From the NCBI GenBank assembly GCA_011176545.1, contig DUEN01000004.1, positions 1-64,000 of the forward strand: 64,000 bases of DNA, given 5' to 3'. Below are positions 27,839 through 38,798 of the stretch, piece by piece. The notes beneath the pieces were generated by a model. It searched no databases. It was not told where the DNA came from and saw only the letters and a program-made list of their open reading frames with translations. Both the position numbers and the translations under genes were made by a program. Numbering within the stretch: position 1 is the first letter of the stretch; each line of letters opens with the position of its first letter. This DNA is from Caldilineae bacterium. GTDB lineage: Bacteria > Chloroflexota > Anaerolineae > DUEN01.

Positions 27839-29577
27839 TAGAAGTAGCTGGATAGGATCTTATAGAGTTGGCGGATCGTCTCCAGGTCGCCCTGGCGTAC
27901 CTGTCCTCCCGACGCCTCCGCCAGTGCCTTCAGCACATCGTAATCGGCATCTTCTCCATAGGCGATGGCGAAGATCACCACTGGCGGCCCCTCCTCGTTG
28001 TCGGTCCGTATCTCACGGACTAGCACTTCCAGGTTCGTGTCAGAAGCGTTCTCCTTGCCATCGGTCATCACGACGATGGCGTTAATGCGCTCCGTGTCAT
28101 TCAGCCGCCGCAGGCGCACATAGGCGGCGCGCACAGCATCCAGCAGGGCAGTGTTGCCGCTCGCCTCCAACTGGTCGATACGCTGCATTAGGATTTCCCG
28201 ATTTTCCCCCAGCTCTGCCAATGGTTCAATGTGGGTGATCTGGCTGTTGAACTCGATCATCCCCACCCGCTCCAGATCGCCCTTGATCTGATCCAGGAAG
28301 ATGCGCAACGCCTGCTGGGCGGCCTCCAGCTTCTCCCCGGCCATGCTGCCCGATGTATCCACTACCAGGAAGACGTTGGTATGGCGCTTGGTGTACCACC
28401 ATACGTTGCGCACTACCTCGACCACCTGGGGACTGGGGATCTGAAGCGTGGTCTGCGGCTGGGCCGGATCGACGCCGTTCTTCGCGGTAAGGGGAGAATC
28501 CGGCCCAGTCAGCGGGATGCTCAGATCAGCCGGGCGATATCCGGCCGCCAGGATCGCCTGCTGTATTGGGCGAGATAGCAGGTACTCGCGGAAGGCTTGA
28601 AACGTCCGACGCTGATTGGCCGTCGGCTCCGGTCGTTCCAGGAGGGCCAGCGGATGGTCAGCCCACAGCGTCCCTTCCACAGGGTAGATAGCCACCAGCC
28701 GTTCGGAGGGATTCTCCCGATTGAACTGGACGACGAGCTGTTCCTGGATCACAAACGCGTCCAAATAGCGGCGACCCTCCGCTCGAGCGCGCTCTAGGAC
28801 CGCGAGCTCTCCCTCGCCATAATATCGCACCGTCCGCTCGATGGCCGCCACATACTCCAGCGTCGCCGGGGCCTGCGCGTCCTCGATCGTCAGATCGCGT
28901 ACCTTCCCCGCGGCGGCGTAGAATTCGGCCAGCGTCGCCAGCAGGCCGCTGGCGTGAGCGGTAGACGCGTGGTTCCACTTGAAGTTCGGGTCCTCCTGAG
29001 CCTTGCGCTGGATATCCTGCCATCCCACCGGGCGGTCCGGCCAACCCAGATCGCGAGCGACCGATTCCCACGCGGCGATGACGATGGGGCTGATCGCATA
29101 GCGGATCGTATCGGCGATCATGCGCGGCGCGATGATTCCCTCTTCCCCCACGCGGTCGGCGTACTCCCGATCGAGCTGGTCCAGCCAGAGGGAGGAGTCC
29201 GGGTTAAGCGCCTGGATCGAGGCCGGTGTATCCTGCTCGGACAGCGCCTGCGCCAGCGCCACCTCGACCATCTGCTCGGGGTCCATGACCTGGATCTGGA
29301 CGGACATTACTCGGCCGTCGGGGGTGCGCAGCTCCTGATCATTAAATTGCTCCGCCAGCTTACGAAGCAACGCCTCCTTCTCGGGCGAGACGGCCACCAC
29401 CAAGACGGCCGAGCGGGAGTCCGACGGGGTGACCTGGGAGGTGACGGACGGCTTTTTGGTGACGACCCATAGGGCGAAGATGAACACACAGCAGGCTAGC
29501 AAGATACTGGTAGTAGCCAGAGCGATCCCGATCAGCAGGCCCCGAGAGGAGCGAACCCTACGCATACGTGGGGACAT
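27838..29577 (-). CDS. Solute-binding domain fused to VWA domain, membrane-anchored
   Basis: A 579-residue protein. An N-terminal membrane helix (about 12-36) anchors an extracellular solute-binding-like domain (about 50-360, VLVVAVSPEKEALLRKLAEQFND...). A von Willebrand factor A domain follows (about 395-579) with an intact MIDAS start VVDTSGSMAGEK and later VVMTDGKEN. VWA domains bind metal-dependent protein partners; the binding domain may sense a small ligand. It lies 4 bp after the anchored solute-binding protein gene. No transporter genes accompany it. Confidence 0.85.
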   Translation of the reverse strand: MSPRMRRVRSSRGLLIGIALATTSILLACCVFIFALWVVTKKPSVTSQVTPSDSRSAVLVVAVSPEKEALLRKLAEQFNDQELRTPDGRVMSVQIQVMDPEQMVEVALAQALSEQDTPASIQALNPDSSLWLDQLDREYADRVGEEGIIAPRMIADTIRYAISPIVIAAWESVARDLGWPDRPVGWQDIQRKAQEDPNFKWNHASTAHASGLLATLAEFYAAAGKVRDLTIEDAQAPATLEYVAAIERTVRYYGEGELAVLERARAEGRRYLDAFVIQEQLVVQFNRENPSERLVAIYPVEGTLWADHPLALLERPEPTANQRRTFQAFREYLLSRPIQQAILAAGYRPADLSIPLTGPDSPLTAKNGVDPAQPQTTLQIPSPQVVEVVRNVWWYTKRHTNVFLVVDTSGSMAGEKLEAAQQALRIFLDQIKGDLERVGMIEFNSQITHIEPLAELGENREILMQRIDQLEASGNTALLDAVRAAYVRLRRLNDTERINAIVVMTDGKENASDTNLEVLVREIRTDNEEGPPVVIFAIAYGEDADYDVLKALAEASGGQVRQGDLETIRQLYKILSSYF

Positions 29578-29581
29578 GGCG

Positions 29582-30826
29582 CTACCTCTGCGCCACGTTC
29601 AGGTCGAACCAACGCAGGAGGGCCAGCAACACGTCCCGATCCGGCGAACGCATGGCCTCGGTGCGCGGCACCACGGGGCGCACGCCTCGATCCTGATAAC
29701 GCACGAACAGGCTGTCCCCCTCGGTGACGGACACCTCCGGGTTGGCCGGGCGGAGCCCGTATGCCACCGCCTGCCGCTGGATCTCGGGAGAGAGGAGGAA
29801 CCGCTCGAATTCCAGGGCCGCGTTCTTCTCCGGGGCGGTGGTCTCCGGCCCCATCCACACGGTGAACGGGAAGTCGAACCAAGTGACGTACTTGGGGTAA
29901 TAGATGCGCAGCGGCTCCGCCCAGCGCGTCTCGATGCCGATCATATTGGTCAGCAGATCGCTCTCCAGGAGTTGGCCCCCATCGCCTACGGAGTAGCCAA
30001 AGAGGGCGAAGTCCTCCGCTGTGTAGGCGCTGCCGCCGCTCACGTCGGTGACCGCGCTCATGAGCTCGCCCAGCCAGCGCTGGAACTCGGGATTCGTCAC
30101 GTCCGCCGTGGAGATGTCAGGACGGCCGTAGTACTCGCCAGCGGCGGCGATCATGGCCGCCAGCCCGCCCACGTTCTTGCGTGGGTTGGGGACGACGAGC
30201 TTGAAGAAGCCCCACTCAGGAGGGCCGCCCAGCTCCGGCCAGCCCCCCTTGGCGATCGCCGCGTCGTGAATGGTGTGCCAGTTGATCTCGCCGAAGCGAG
30301 CCTCCAGGACCCGCGCTCGGCTCTCGTAGATCCCCCAGGCGAACAGCGAGATGGCGATGGGGCGCGCCCGATACTCGCCGTCCGTGAGGAAGACGTCGCG
30401 CCCCAGCCGTTCCTTGTACGTGACATTGGCCAGCTCTACCAGATAGCGGGAGTCCGGGATCCAGACGGTGGGGAAACGCTCCAGGCGCTCGCGCTCCTCC
30501 ACGCTGAGTTCCTCCAGCGAGCGTTCCCCTAGCACGCCGAACTCGTCCCGGTCCCACTTGCCCAGCGCGGCCAGCCCATCCATGGCGATGATCTCTACTT
30601 GGATGGGCTCGCCCTCCAGCTTGTGTTCTTTATCGTTGAACTGCCGGGCCGCCGCCCGCACCCAGGGCTCCACGGGCAGCGCGGTGATGACCCGCACCTG
30701 AATGGGGCCGCGCGGCTTCACCGTGAGGGGCTCGGGCTGACGAAGCGCCCGCCAGGCGAGGGAGGCGCCGACGATGATCAGCGCCAGCAGCACGACGACG
30801 AAGAAGACGATCCGTGTTCGGTTCAT
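29582..30826 (-). CDS. Membrane-anchored extracellular solute-binding-like protein
   Basis: A 414-residue protein with one N-terminal membrane helix (FFVVVLLALIIVGASLAW) and no lipobox Cys. The rest is an extracellular solute-binding fold, clearly related in layout to the binding half of the next gene (both share VAVSPEKE/VITALPVEPWVR-like openings, RRTFQAF/ALEFERFLLSP EIQRQA segments near the end). The two probably arose by duplication, one gaining a VWA domain. It follows pspA by 30 bp. Confidence 0.8.
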   Translation of the reverse strand: MNRTRIVFFVVVLLALIIVGASLAWRALRQPEPLTVKPRGPIQVRVITALPVEPWVRAAARQFNDKEHKLEGEPIQVEIIAMDGLAALGKWDRDEFGVLGERSLEELSVEERERLERFPTVWIPDSRYLVELANVTYKERLGRDVFLTDGEYRARPIAISLFAWGIYESRARVLEARFGEINWHTIHDAAIAKGGWPELGGPPEWGFFKLVVPNPRKNVGGLAAMIAAAGEYYGRPDISTADVTNPEFQRWLGELMSAVTDVSGGSAYTAEDFALFGYSVGDGGQLLESDLLTNMIGIETRWAEPLRIYYPKYVTWFDFPFTVWMGPETTAPEKNAALEFERFLLSPEIQRQAVAYGLRPANPEVSVTEGDSLFVRYQDRGVRPVVPRTEAMRSPDRDVLLALLRWFDLNVAQR

Positions 30827-30856
30827 CCACGGCCCTTTCGCGACGACCCACGCCGA

Positions 30857-31534
30857 TTATAGAAGCCCAAGCCGCTTCTTACGCTCCGCGAGCTGCGCCT
30901 CCAGCTTGTGGCGCTCCAGCACCTCGTCCATCTGGGCATCCAGGCGCTGGGCATACATCTCAGACTGCGCCTGGGCCTTGTCCAGGCGGGCCCGGATACT
31001 CTCGGCCACACGGGCGATATCCGAATCGCCGATTCCCACCAAGTCATCCAGCGAGCGAATGGCCTGAACCGTGATCTCCTTCGACTTGGCCAAATCCAGG
31101 AGCGCCCGCAACTCTTCCCGCTCCTGCTTCACGGTCGTCAGGCGGGCCTCCAGCTTCAGCTTGGCGTCCAGCAGCTTCTGATATTCCGCCTCCTGGCGGG
31201 CCAGTTGCTCACGGTAATTCTCAAGCAGGCGTTGGGTGGAGTTGAGCTTGCTCTGGGCGGCCATGGCCAGCTCTTCGCGCCCTTCCTGTAGGAAAAGGTC
31301 GATGTTGCGGTCCAGCTCCGCCACCTTCTGCTCGTATTCCTCGGTCTTGCGCTTCAGCGTCTTCACCTGCCCACCGACGGTGGCCGCCGCGTCCTCCAGA
31401 TCCTCCAGGTGGTCCTCGATCTGACGGATGTACTGATCGACGACCGCCAGGGAGTTGGCCTTCAGCGCTCGATCGACCAGGGCGTGCAGATTCGCCCGGA
31501 TCAGGGTATCCACTTTTTCCAACAGAGAAGCCAT
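30857..31534 (-). CDS. pspA: PspA/IM30-family protein
   Basis: A 225-residue ESCRT-III-related membrane-remodelling protein. It opens MASLLEKVDTLIRANLHALV, the amphipathic helix a, followed by continuous heptad coiled coil (about 25-190). Length matches the family. PspA/IM30 proteins polymerise on stressed inner membranes and preserve proton-motive force. The start follows AAGGAGG. It is first in the operon and is preceded by a 16-bp-arm hairpin. No PspF, PspB or PspC gene is seen nearby, so control differs from the enterobacterial system. Confidence 0.92.
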   Translation of the reverse strand: MASLLEKVDTLIRANLHALVDRALKANSLAVVDQYIRQIEDHLEDLEDAAATVGGQVKTLKRKTEEYEQKVAELDRNIDLFLQEGREELAMAAQSKLNSTQRLLENYREQLARQEAEYQKLLDAKLKLEARLTTVKQEREELRALLDLAKSKEITVQAIRSLDDLVGIGDSDIARVAESIRARLDKAQAQSEMYAQRLDAQMDEVLERHKLEAQLAERKKRLGLL

Positions 31535-31562
31535 GATCTCGTCCTCCTTAACAGAGTTTCCC

Positions 31563-31595
31563 AGGTGCCCGGCACTTTCAAAGTGCCGGGCACCT
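31563..31595. repeat. Near-perfect palindrome in the pspA leader
   Basis: AGGTGCCCGGCACTTT, one base, then its exact complement: 16 bp per arm. It ends 28 bp before the pspA start and may be transcribed as a leader hairpin or mark an insertion. Its arms resemble the GGTGCC hairpin in the MITE-like elements. Confidence 0.65.
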
Positions 31596-31704
31596 AGCCG
31601 GTATCATCATCGCGCTGGGAGGACATGGAGACATGACCCCCAACAGACGCGAAGCTGACAGATCGGGACGTTCATGTTGGGAATAGACGGTGTCATCCGT
31701 CGTA

Positions 31705-31759
31705 GGGACGCACGGCCGTGCGCCCCGTATTAAGGTGAGGGCGAGGCATGCCTCGCCCT
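31705..31759. repeat. Two palindromes of the GGGCGAGG/GGGACGC type
   Basis: An imperfect palindrome (GGGACGCACGG/CCGTGCGCCC, 31705-31726) and a perfect 22-bp one (AGGGCGAGGCA and its complement, 31738-31759). They lie in the 471-bp space between pspA and the regulator gene, which otherwise holds only repeats. Confidence 0.6.
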
Positions 31760-31777
31760 TATCCTATCGTCGTGTGT

Positions 31778-31859
31778 GCTATAGATCTTCGTCTAGAAAA
31801 AGCAACACCTCTGGGAAGTGACAGGGTCCTGTAGGGGCGACCGGCCGGTCGCCCCTACA
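31778..31859. repeat. Composite intergenic repeat, type A copy 3
   Basis: ATAGATCTTCGTCTAGAAAA then AGCAACA, 20 bp of spacer, then the 30-bp palindrome at 31830-31859, identical to the one at 16276-16305. Orientation and order match the copy at 3622-3687. Confidence 0.7.
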
Positions 31860-32005
31860 AAATCCGCACATTATGAGGTCATCCGAGCTCTACGTCGGTT
31901 CCAGAAGTTTATCCGAAACGAATGACAAAGCCACATGTTTCTTTCGCTGTGAGAAGGTCCGATAAATGATGGATCGAGAAGGCGGTTCCTGTATCCGAAC
32001 GGGGC

Positions 32006-33388
32006 TCAGCCGCCCACCAGCTTATAGCCGCGGCCGCGCACGGTGATCAGATAGCGCGGGTGGGATGGATCGGGCTCGATCTTCTGGCGCAGCCTGCTGA
32101 CGAGCTTCTCGATCCGGGCGTCGTCAACCTCGTTGATGTACGCCTCGCCCCAGACGGATTCCACGACGGTGTACTTATCACAGATCTTCCCCATACGCCC
32201 ATATAGCAACAACAGCAGCCGATATTCCAGGTTGGTCAACGCCGGCACCGGCTTTCCATCCACGTAGACCTCGCCCGAATCCACATCAACGACGATGCCC
32301 CGCGCCTCGGGGCGCTGGACCAGGTGCTGACGCTGGACATACTCTGTGAAGGCCCGGCTGAACAGCTGGGGATCATCGCCGTTGGCGACGAGGACCCGCT
32401 TTTGCCAGAGGGAGGTCAATCCGACGGGATTGGGCTGCTGTCCCGGATCGAAGAGTGCCAGGAGAGCGGCCTGTTCCTCGTCCGTGAGCTGGCGCCATAT
32501 CTTGGTGCACTCGGAGCGCACGTTCAGGCTAGAGCCGAGGCGCTCCTCGACCTGGCGGTGGATGATGCGATCCTGCAAAGCGTCCCGCACAGGCTCCCCG
32601 GTGACCGAGCCCAACTCCCAACATACGGCCTCCAGCAATCCGGGATGTCCCCCGGCCCACTCCAGAATGAAGCGTATGTCGGCCTCGTCAAACGTGACCG
32701 GCTCTCGCCGGATGAAGGCAGCGATGAACTGTCGCGCGTCCAACTCGCTGAGGGGGCCCAAATAGAAACGATGATGGGCGAACAACTCATTGAACTCGCC
32801 TACATCCTCGCCGCCGCGGATCTCCCCGAGCCGACGATTAGTTGCGGTGACATAGGTTAGGCAGCCCGGATACTGATCCCGCAGAGCTCGCAGGTTGAGG
32901 AAGACGCGGCCTTCAATGCGCGCCAGAGGGGCATCGAACTCATCGAACAGGAGCACCAGCCGGCGTTGTAACTGGTTGATCAGAGCGGTGATGGCCTGAT
33001 TGAAGCTGAGTGGGACGTGAAACGGGCTAGGAGGGCTCACGACGGCCTCGTAAGCTGTGCGTACCTCCCGGGTGAGGTCTCGGGCCTGTATCGGCTCGCG
33101 CAGCTGATCCAGGATGCAGCGAAGGACCAGCTCGTAGAATCCCTGATCGCTCATTTCCAGCATGCGGTTACAATCGATGTAAACTAACGCCAGCTGCTCA
33201 GCTTCCGATCCCAGATGGGCCCGCTGCACCTCGGGATCACAGAGCAGGCGCATAAAGAACGACTTGCCGATATTGCTGATGCCCACGACGGAGCACGGCT
33301 CCAATCGATGAATATAGCCCAGGAGCTCTCGGGCCTCTTGCCAGCGTGGATGGGTAGCTGTCCTGGCTTGGGCCTGGTCACACGTCAT
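32006..33388 (-). CDS. ATPase plus OmpR-type winged-helix transcriptional regulator
   Basis: A 460-residue regulator. The N-terminal AAA/STAND-like ATPase has a P-loop GISNIGKS (about 38-45) and a Walker B LVLLFDEFDAPL (about 145-156). The C-terminus (about 365-460) is an OmpR/PhoB-type winged helix (LTNLEYRLLLLLYGR, RLRQKIEPDPSHPRYLITVRGRGYKL). There is no receiver domain. The ATG at 33388 has GGAG 9 nt upstream; the longer frames to 33403 or 33445 lack well-spaced sites. It may respond to ATP-dependent switching or a partner. A dead histidine kinase fragment lies just upstream on the same strand. Confidence 0.8.
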   Translation of the reverse strand: MTCDQAQARTATHPRWQEARELLGYIHRLEPCSVVGISNIGKSFFMRLLCDPEVQRAHLGSEAEQLALVYIDCNRMLEMSDQGFYELVLRCILDQLREPIQARDLTREVRTAYEAVVSPPSPFHVPLSFNQAITALINQLQRRLVLLFDEFDAPLARIEGRVFLNLRALRDQYPGCLTYVTATNRRLGEIRGGEDVGEFNELFAHHRFYLGPLSELDARQFIAAFIRREPVTFDEADIRFILEWAGGHPGLLEAVCWELGSVTGEPVRDALQDRIIHRQVEERLGSSLNVRSECTKIWRQLTDEEQAALLALFDPGQQPNPVGLTSLWQKRVLVANGDDPQLFSRAFTEYVQRQHLVQRPEARGIVVDVDSGEVYVDGKPVPALTNLEYRLLLLLYGRMGKICDKYTVVESVWGEAYINEVDDARIEKLVSRLRQKIEPDPSHPRYLITVRGRGYKLVGG

Positions 33389-33456
33389 CGTCAAACGCTC
33401 CATCCTTTCTTCAGCGATTCGTAGGACACACAACGTCGCATGCATCGTCAGAGAGC

Positions 33457-33480
33457 AGGGGCCAGCACGCCGGCCCCCTA
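33457..33480. repeat. AGGGGCC palindrome
   Basis: AGGGGCC, 8-nt loop, GGCCCCCT. It lies between the regulator gene and the kinase remnant. Confidence 0.5.
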
Positions 33481-33540
33481 CTTACGAATACCTCATTCGC
33501 CTTCACGGAGGCCCAGCCGCGTTTACGTTCGCCTCCCTAT

Positions 33541-33786
33541 GCCTGGGGTGTGGATAGGGACCGCGAACGAGAAAGTGTTGCCTTTCCCCTCCTGGCTTTC
33601 CACCTAAATCTCCCCGCCGTGCACCTCGACGATGCGGCGCACGATGACCAGCCCCAACCCGGTACCCAAACCGTCACGTGGAGGAGCTGTCCGCCTGGTA
33701 GAATCGATCCCAGATCTTGTCCAGCTGACCCTTCAGGATGCCAATGCCCTGGTTCTCCACGTCAACCAGGACGAAGGCTCCCTCAA
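33541..33786 (-). pseudogene. Decayed histidine-kinase ATPase-domain fragment
   Basis: Read on the minus strand, this stretch encodes the end of a sensor-kinase HATPase_c domain broken across frames. One frame gives FVLVDVENQGIGI (G1 box) and LDKIWDRFYQADSSS (F box), then TGA; a frameshift leads to GTGLGLVIVRRIVEVHGGEI (G2 box), an in-frame TAG, then VESQEGKGNTFSFAVPI. The order and spacing match intact kinases, so this is a remnant, not chance. The catalytic N-box and dimerisation parts are missing, so only the last ~80 codons survive. It lies between secA and the winged-helix regulator, suggesting an old two-component gene pair. Confidence 0.85.
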
Positions 33787-33829
33787 AACAAAATGACGGC
33801 GAGCCTCGATAAGGGAAAGAGGCGCCGTC
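33785..33829 (-). terminator. Intrinsic terminator after secA
   Basis: On the minus strand, arms GACGGCG (33829-33823) and CGCCGTC (33801-33795), with an inner CCTC/GAGG pairing, are followed by ATTTTGTTTT. It is 49 bp past the secA stop. Confidence 0.7.
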
Positions 33830-33877
33830 TTCGTGAGCCTATCGTTCGAAGCAGATGCCTATGGGGGTGTGCGGCGA

Positions 33878-36886
<3,009 letters not shown>

Positions 36887-36903
36887 ACACGCCTTCTTCC
36901 CTG

Positions 36904-36925
36904 AACGCCATCATGAGATGGCGTT
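36904..36925 (-). promoter_or_regulatory. Hairpin in the secA leader
   Basis: Perfect 9-bp arms AACGCCATC and GATGGCGTT around a 4-nt loop, within the ~60-nt predicted leader and 18 bp before the start codon. A regulatory role is possible but not shown. Confidence 0.4.
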
Positions 36926-36950
36926 TCAACCTCATTACGAGATTGCAAAG

Positions 36951-36959
36951 ATTATACCA
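36951..36959 (-). promoter_or_regulatory. Extended -10 promoter for secA
   Basis: On the minus strand TGGTATAAT gives a perfect -10 (36956-36951) with the TGn extension. No good -35 is visible, as is common for extended -10 promoters. Confidence 0.55.
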
Positions 36960-37008
36960 CAAGTGAGATATGGGGCGAAAAGCTTATCAGCGAGGCCATT
37001 ACTTTACC

Positions 37009-37199
37009 TAACCGCAAAGGGCGCCAAGGACGCAAAGACAATTCAAAAGATTCCGTCTGGCATCAGGTAGTCTCCTCTGTTTGCGTTGATGAGTCGGAGA
37101 GGTGCGTCGCACCTTGAGAGTAATACAAATGAGGGAGACCACCTGGCATTAAAGCGTGGAGAAACACGTATTGACAACCTTAGCGCTCTTTGCGGTTCA
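37009..37199. repeat. Region bounded by inverted AACCGCAAAG repeats
   Basis: TAACCGCAAAGGGCGCCAAG at 37009 faces CTTAGCGCTCTTTGCGGTTC ending at 37198. The 190-bp unit also holds a small GAGGTGCG/CGCACCTT hairpin. It occupies the space between secA and the hydantoinase gene; no gene is visible there. Confidence 0.5.
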
Positions 37200-37255
37200 G
37201 TTATTCGGACGTACAAGGAGAGCCAGAGGATCGTCTGAATAAGGGACACGTCGGC

Positions 37256-38629
37256 CTACACGAGACGGCGACGTATGAAGCGTCCATGGCCGACCAGGCC
37301 GATGAAGCGGCCATCCTCCACCAACACCCGTCCCCGGCTGATGGTCGCCCGCGGCCAGCCCCGCACCGTGATATCTTCGTAGATGGAATAATCCACCTGG
37401 CTGTGCAGGCGCTCAGCCGTGAGCGGCATCACGCGTTCGGGGTCAAAGATGACGATATCCGCGTCGGCGCCAACCTGGATCTTCCCCTTCCCAGGCAGCC
37501 CAAACAGCTCCGCCGGGCGGGTGCAGCACAGATTGACCCACTGTTGCGGCGTCAGGCGGCCGGCGCGCACGCCGAAGTGGTAGGTCAGCGACAGGCGCGT
37601 CTCGATCCCAGGGACGCCGCCGGGGATGCGGCTGAAGTCGCCGCGGCCGCGCTCCTTATCTTGCCACCACCATGGGCAGTGATCGGTAGAGATGACCTGC
37701 AGGGTGCCATCCGCCAGCGCCTTCCATAGAGCGGCCTGATCCTCCTCGGCGCGCAGTGGCGGGGAACACACATAGCGGGCACCCTCGAAGTCGGGGCGCT
37801 CGTAGACGTCCTGGGTCAGCACCAGGTACTGGGGACAGGTTTCGCCATAGATGGGGAGTCCCCGGGCGCGCGCGGCCCGAATCTGACAGACTACGGCTGC
37901 GCAGGAGATGTGAGCGATGCACGCGTGAGCACCGGCCATCTCCGCCAGAGCGATGAGCCGCCCGGTCGCCTCACCCTCCATGATGGCGGGACGGCTACGA
38001 GGGTGCCAGCGCGGCTCCGTCTTCCCCTCGGCCAGGAGCTCCCGCACGAACAAACGGATGATAGGGTAATTCTCGGCGTGGATCAGCGCCAGCGCGCCCA
38101 GCCGGGCGATCTCCCGCAGCGCCAGGTAGAGCTGATCGTCGGTCAGGCACTTCCCCTCGTAGGCCATGAACAGCTTGAAGGTGGGGATGCCGACGTCGAT
38201 CATCCGGGAAAGCTGGGCCAGCGTCTTGCCGCTCACGTCGGACAGCACCATGTGCAGCCCGTAGTCGATGCACGCCTGACCCTCCGCCTCGGCGAGGCGC
38301 TCCTCCAGCGCCTGCAGGGGCGGTTGCCCCGGCAGCGGGTCCACGAAATCGACGATGGAGGTGGTGCCGCCGTGCGCAGCCGCCATGGTGCCCGACCGCC
38401 AGTCATCGGACGAGGTGATGTCGCCTAGGGGCATCTGCAGGTGGACGTGGACGTCTACCGCGCCCGGGATGACCAGGCAGCCGCTCGCGTCGATAGTGCG
38501 TCGTCCGCGTAGCCCTCGGCCGATGCAGGCGATCTTCTCGCCTCGCACGCCGATATCGGCTGTGTACGTGTCGGCGGCCGTGACGATCTGCCCGTTCGCG
38601 ATGACTAGGTCGAATGGCTCCATGTTCAT
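37256..38629 (-). CDS. hydA: Dihydropyrimidinase / D-hydantoinase
   Basis: A 457-residue cyclic amidohydrolase that opens hydantoin or dihydropyrimidine rings. The binuclear metal site is visible: VDVHVHLQ, the Lys to be carbamylated in TFKLFMAYEG, then His in LALIHAEN, CIAHIS and the Asp region STDHCPWW. The start is placed at ATG 38629 (38623 possible); the longer frame to 38785 runs through an intergenic palindrome and encodes repeat-derived residues. It belongs to a same-strand cluster with a hydantoin-racemase-family gene and a peptide-type ABC importer. Substrate side-chain preference cannot be read. Confidence 0.93.
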   Translation of the reverse strand: MNMEPFDLVIANGQIVTAADTYTADIGVRGEKIACIGRGLRGRRTIDASGCLVIPGAVDVHVHLQMPLGDITSSDDWRSGTMAAAHGGTTSIVDFVDPLPGQPPLQALEERLAEAEGQACIDYGLHMVLSDVSGKTLAQLSRMIDVGIPTFKLFMAYEGKCLTDDQLYLALREIARLGALALIHAENYPIIRLFVRELLAEGKTEPRWHPRSRPAIMEGEATGRLIALAEMAGAHACIAHISCAAVVCQIRAARARGLPIYGETCPQYLVLTQDVYERPDFEGARYVCSPPLRAEEDQAALWKALADGTLQVISTDHCPWWWQDKERGRGDFSRIPGGVPGIETRLSLTYHFGVRAGRLTPQQWVNLCCTRPAELFGLPGKGKIQVGADADIVIFDPERVMPLTAERLHSQVDYSIYEDITVRGWPRATISRGRVLVEDGRFIGLVGHGRFIRRRLV

Positions 38630-38716
38630 AGTCCACTCTGGTGTGCTCGCCGGGAGCGGTTTACGAATCGCCCCGGCCTGCTGTATCCCTGGGGAGGCCT
38701 GGAGGGGCTGACCTCT

Positions 38717-38745
38717 GTAAGGGCGACCCGTCGGGTCGCCCCTAC
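38717..38745. repeat. TAAGGGCGACCC palindrome
   Basis: Arms GGGCGACCC (38721-38729) and GGGTCGCCC (38733-38741), bounded by GTAA and CTAC. It lies in the leader region of the hydantoinase gene. Confidence 0.6.
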
Positions 38746-38798
38746 GGGGGCCGCGCCCCTCAAAGCCTCCGCTGCCAAGGCGCATGGTTAATGGCTAC

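Noticed and set aside
38630-38785. N-terminal extension of the hydantoinase frame
   Set aside because: It translates an intergenic palindrome (GDPTGRPYRG) and lacks a ribosome-binding site; the enzyme starts at 38629 or 38623.
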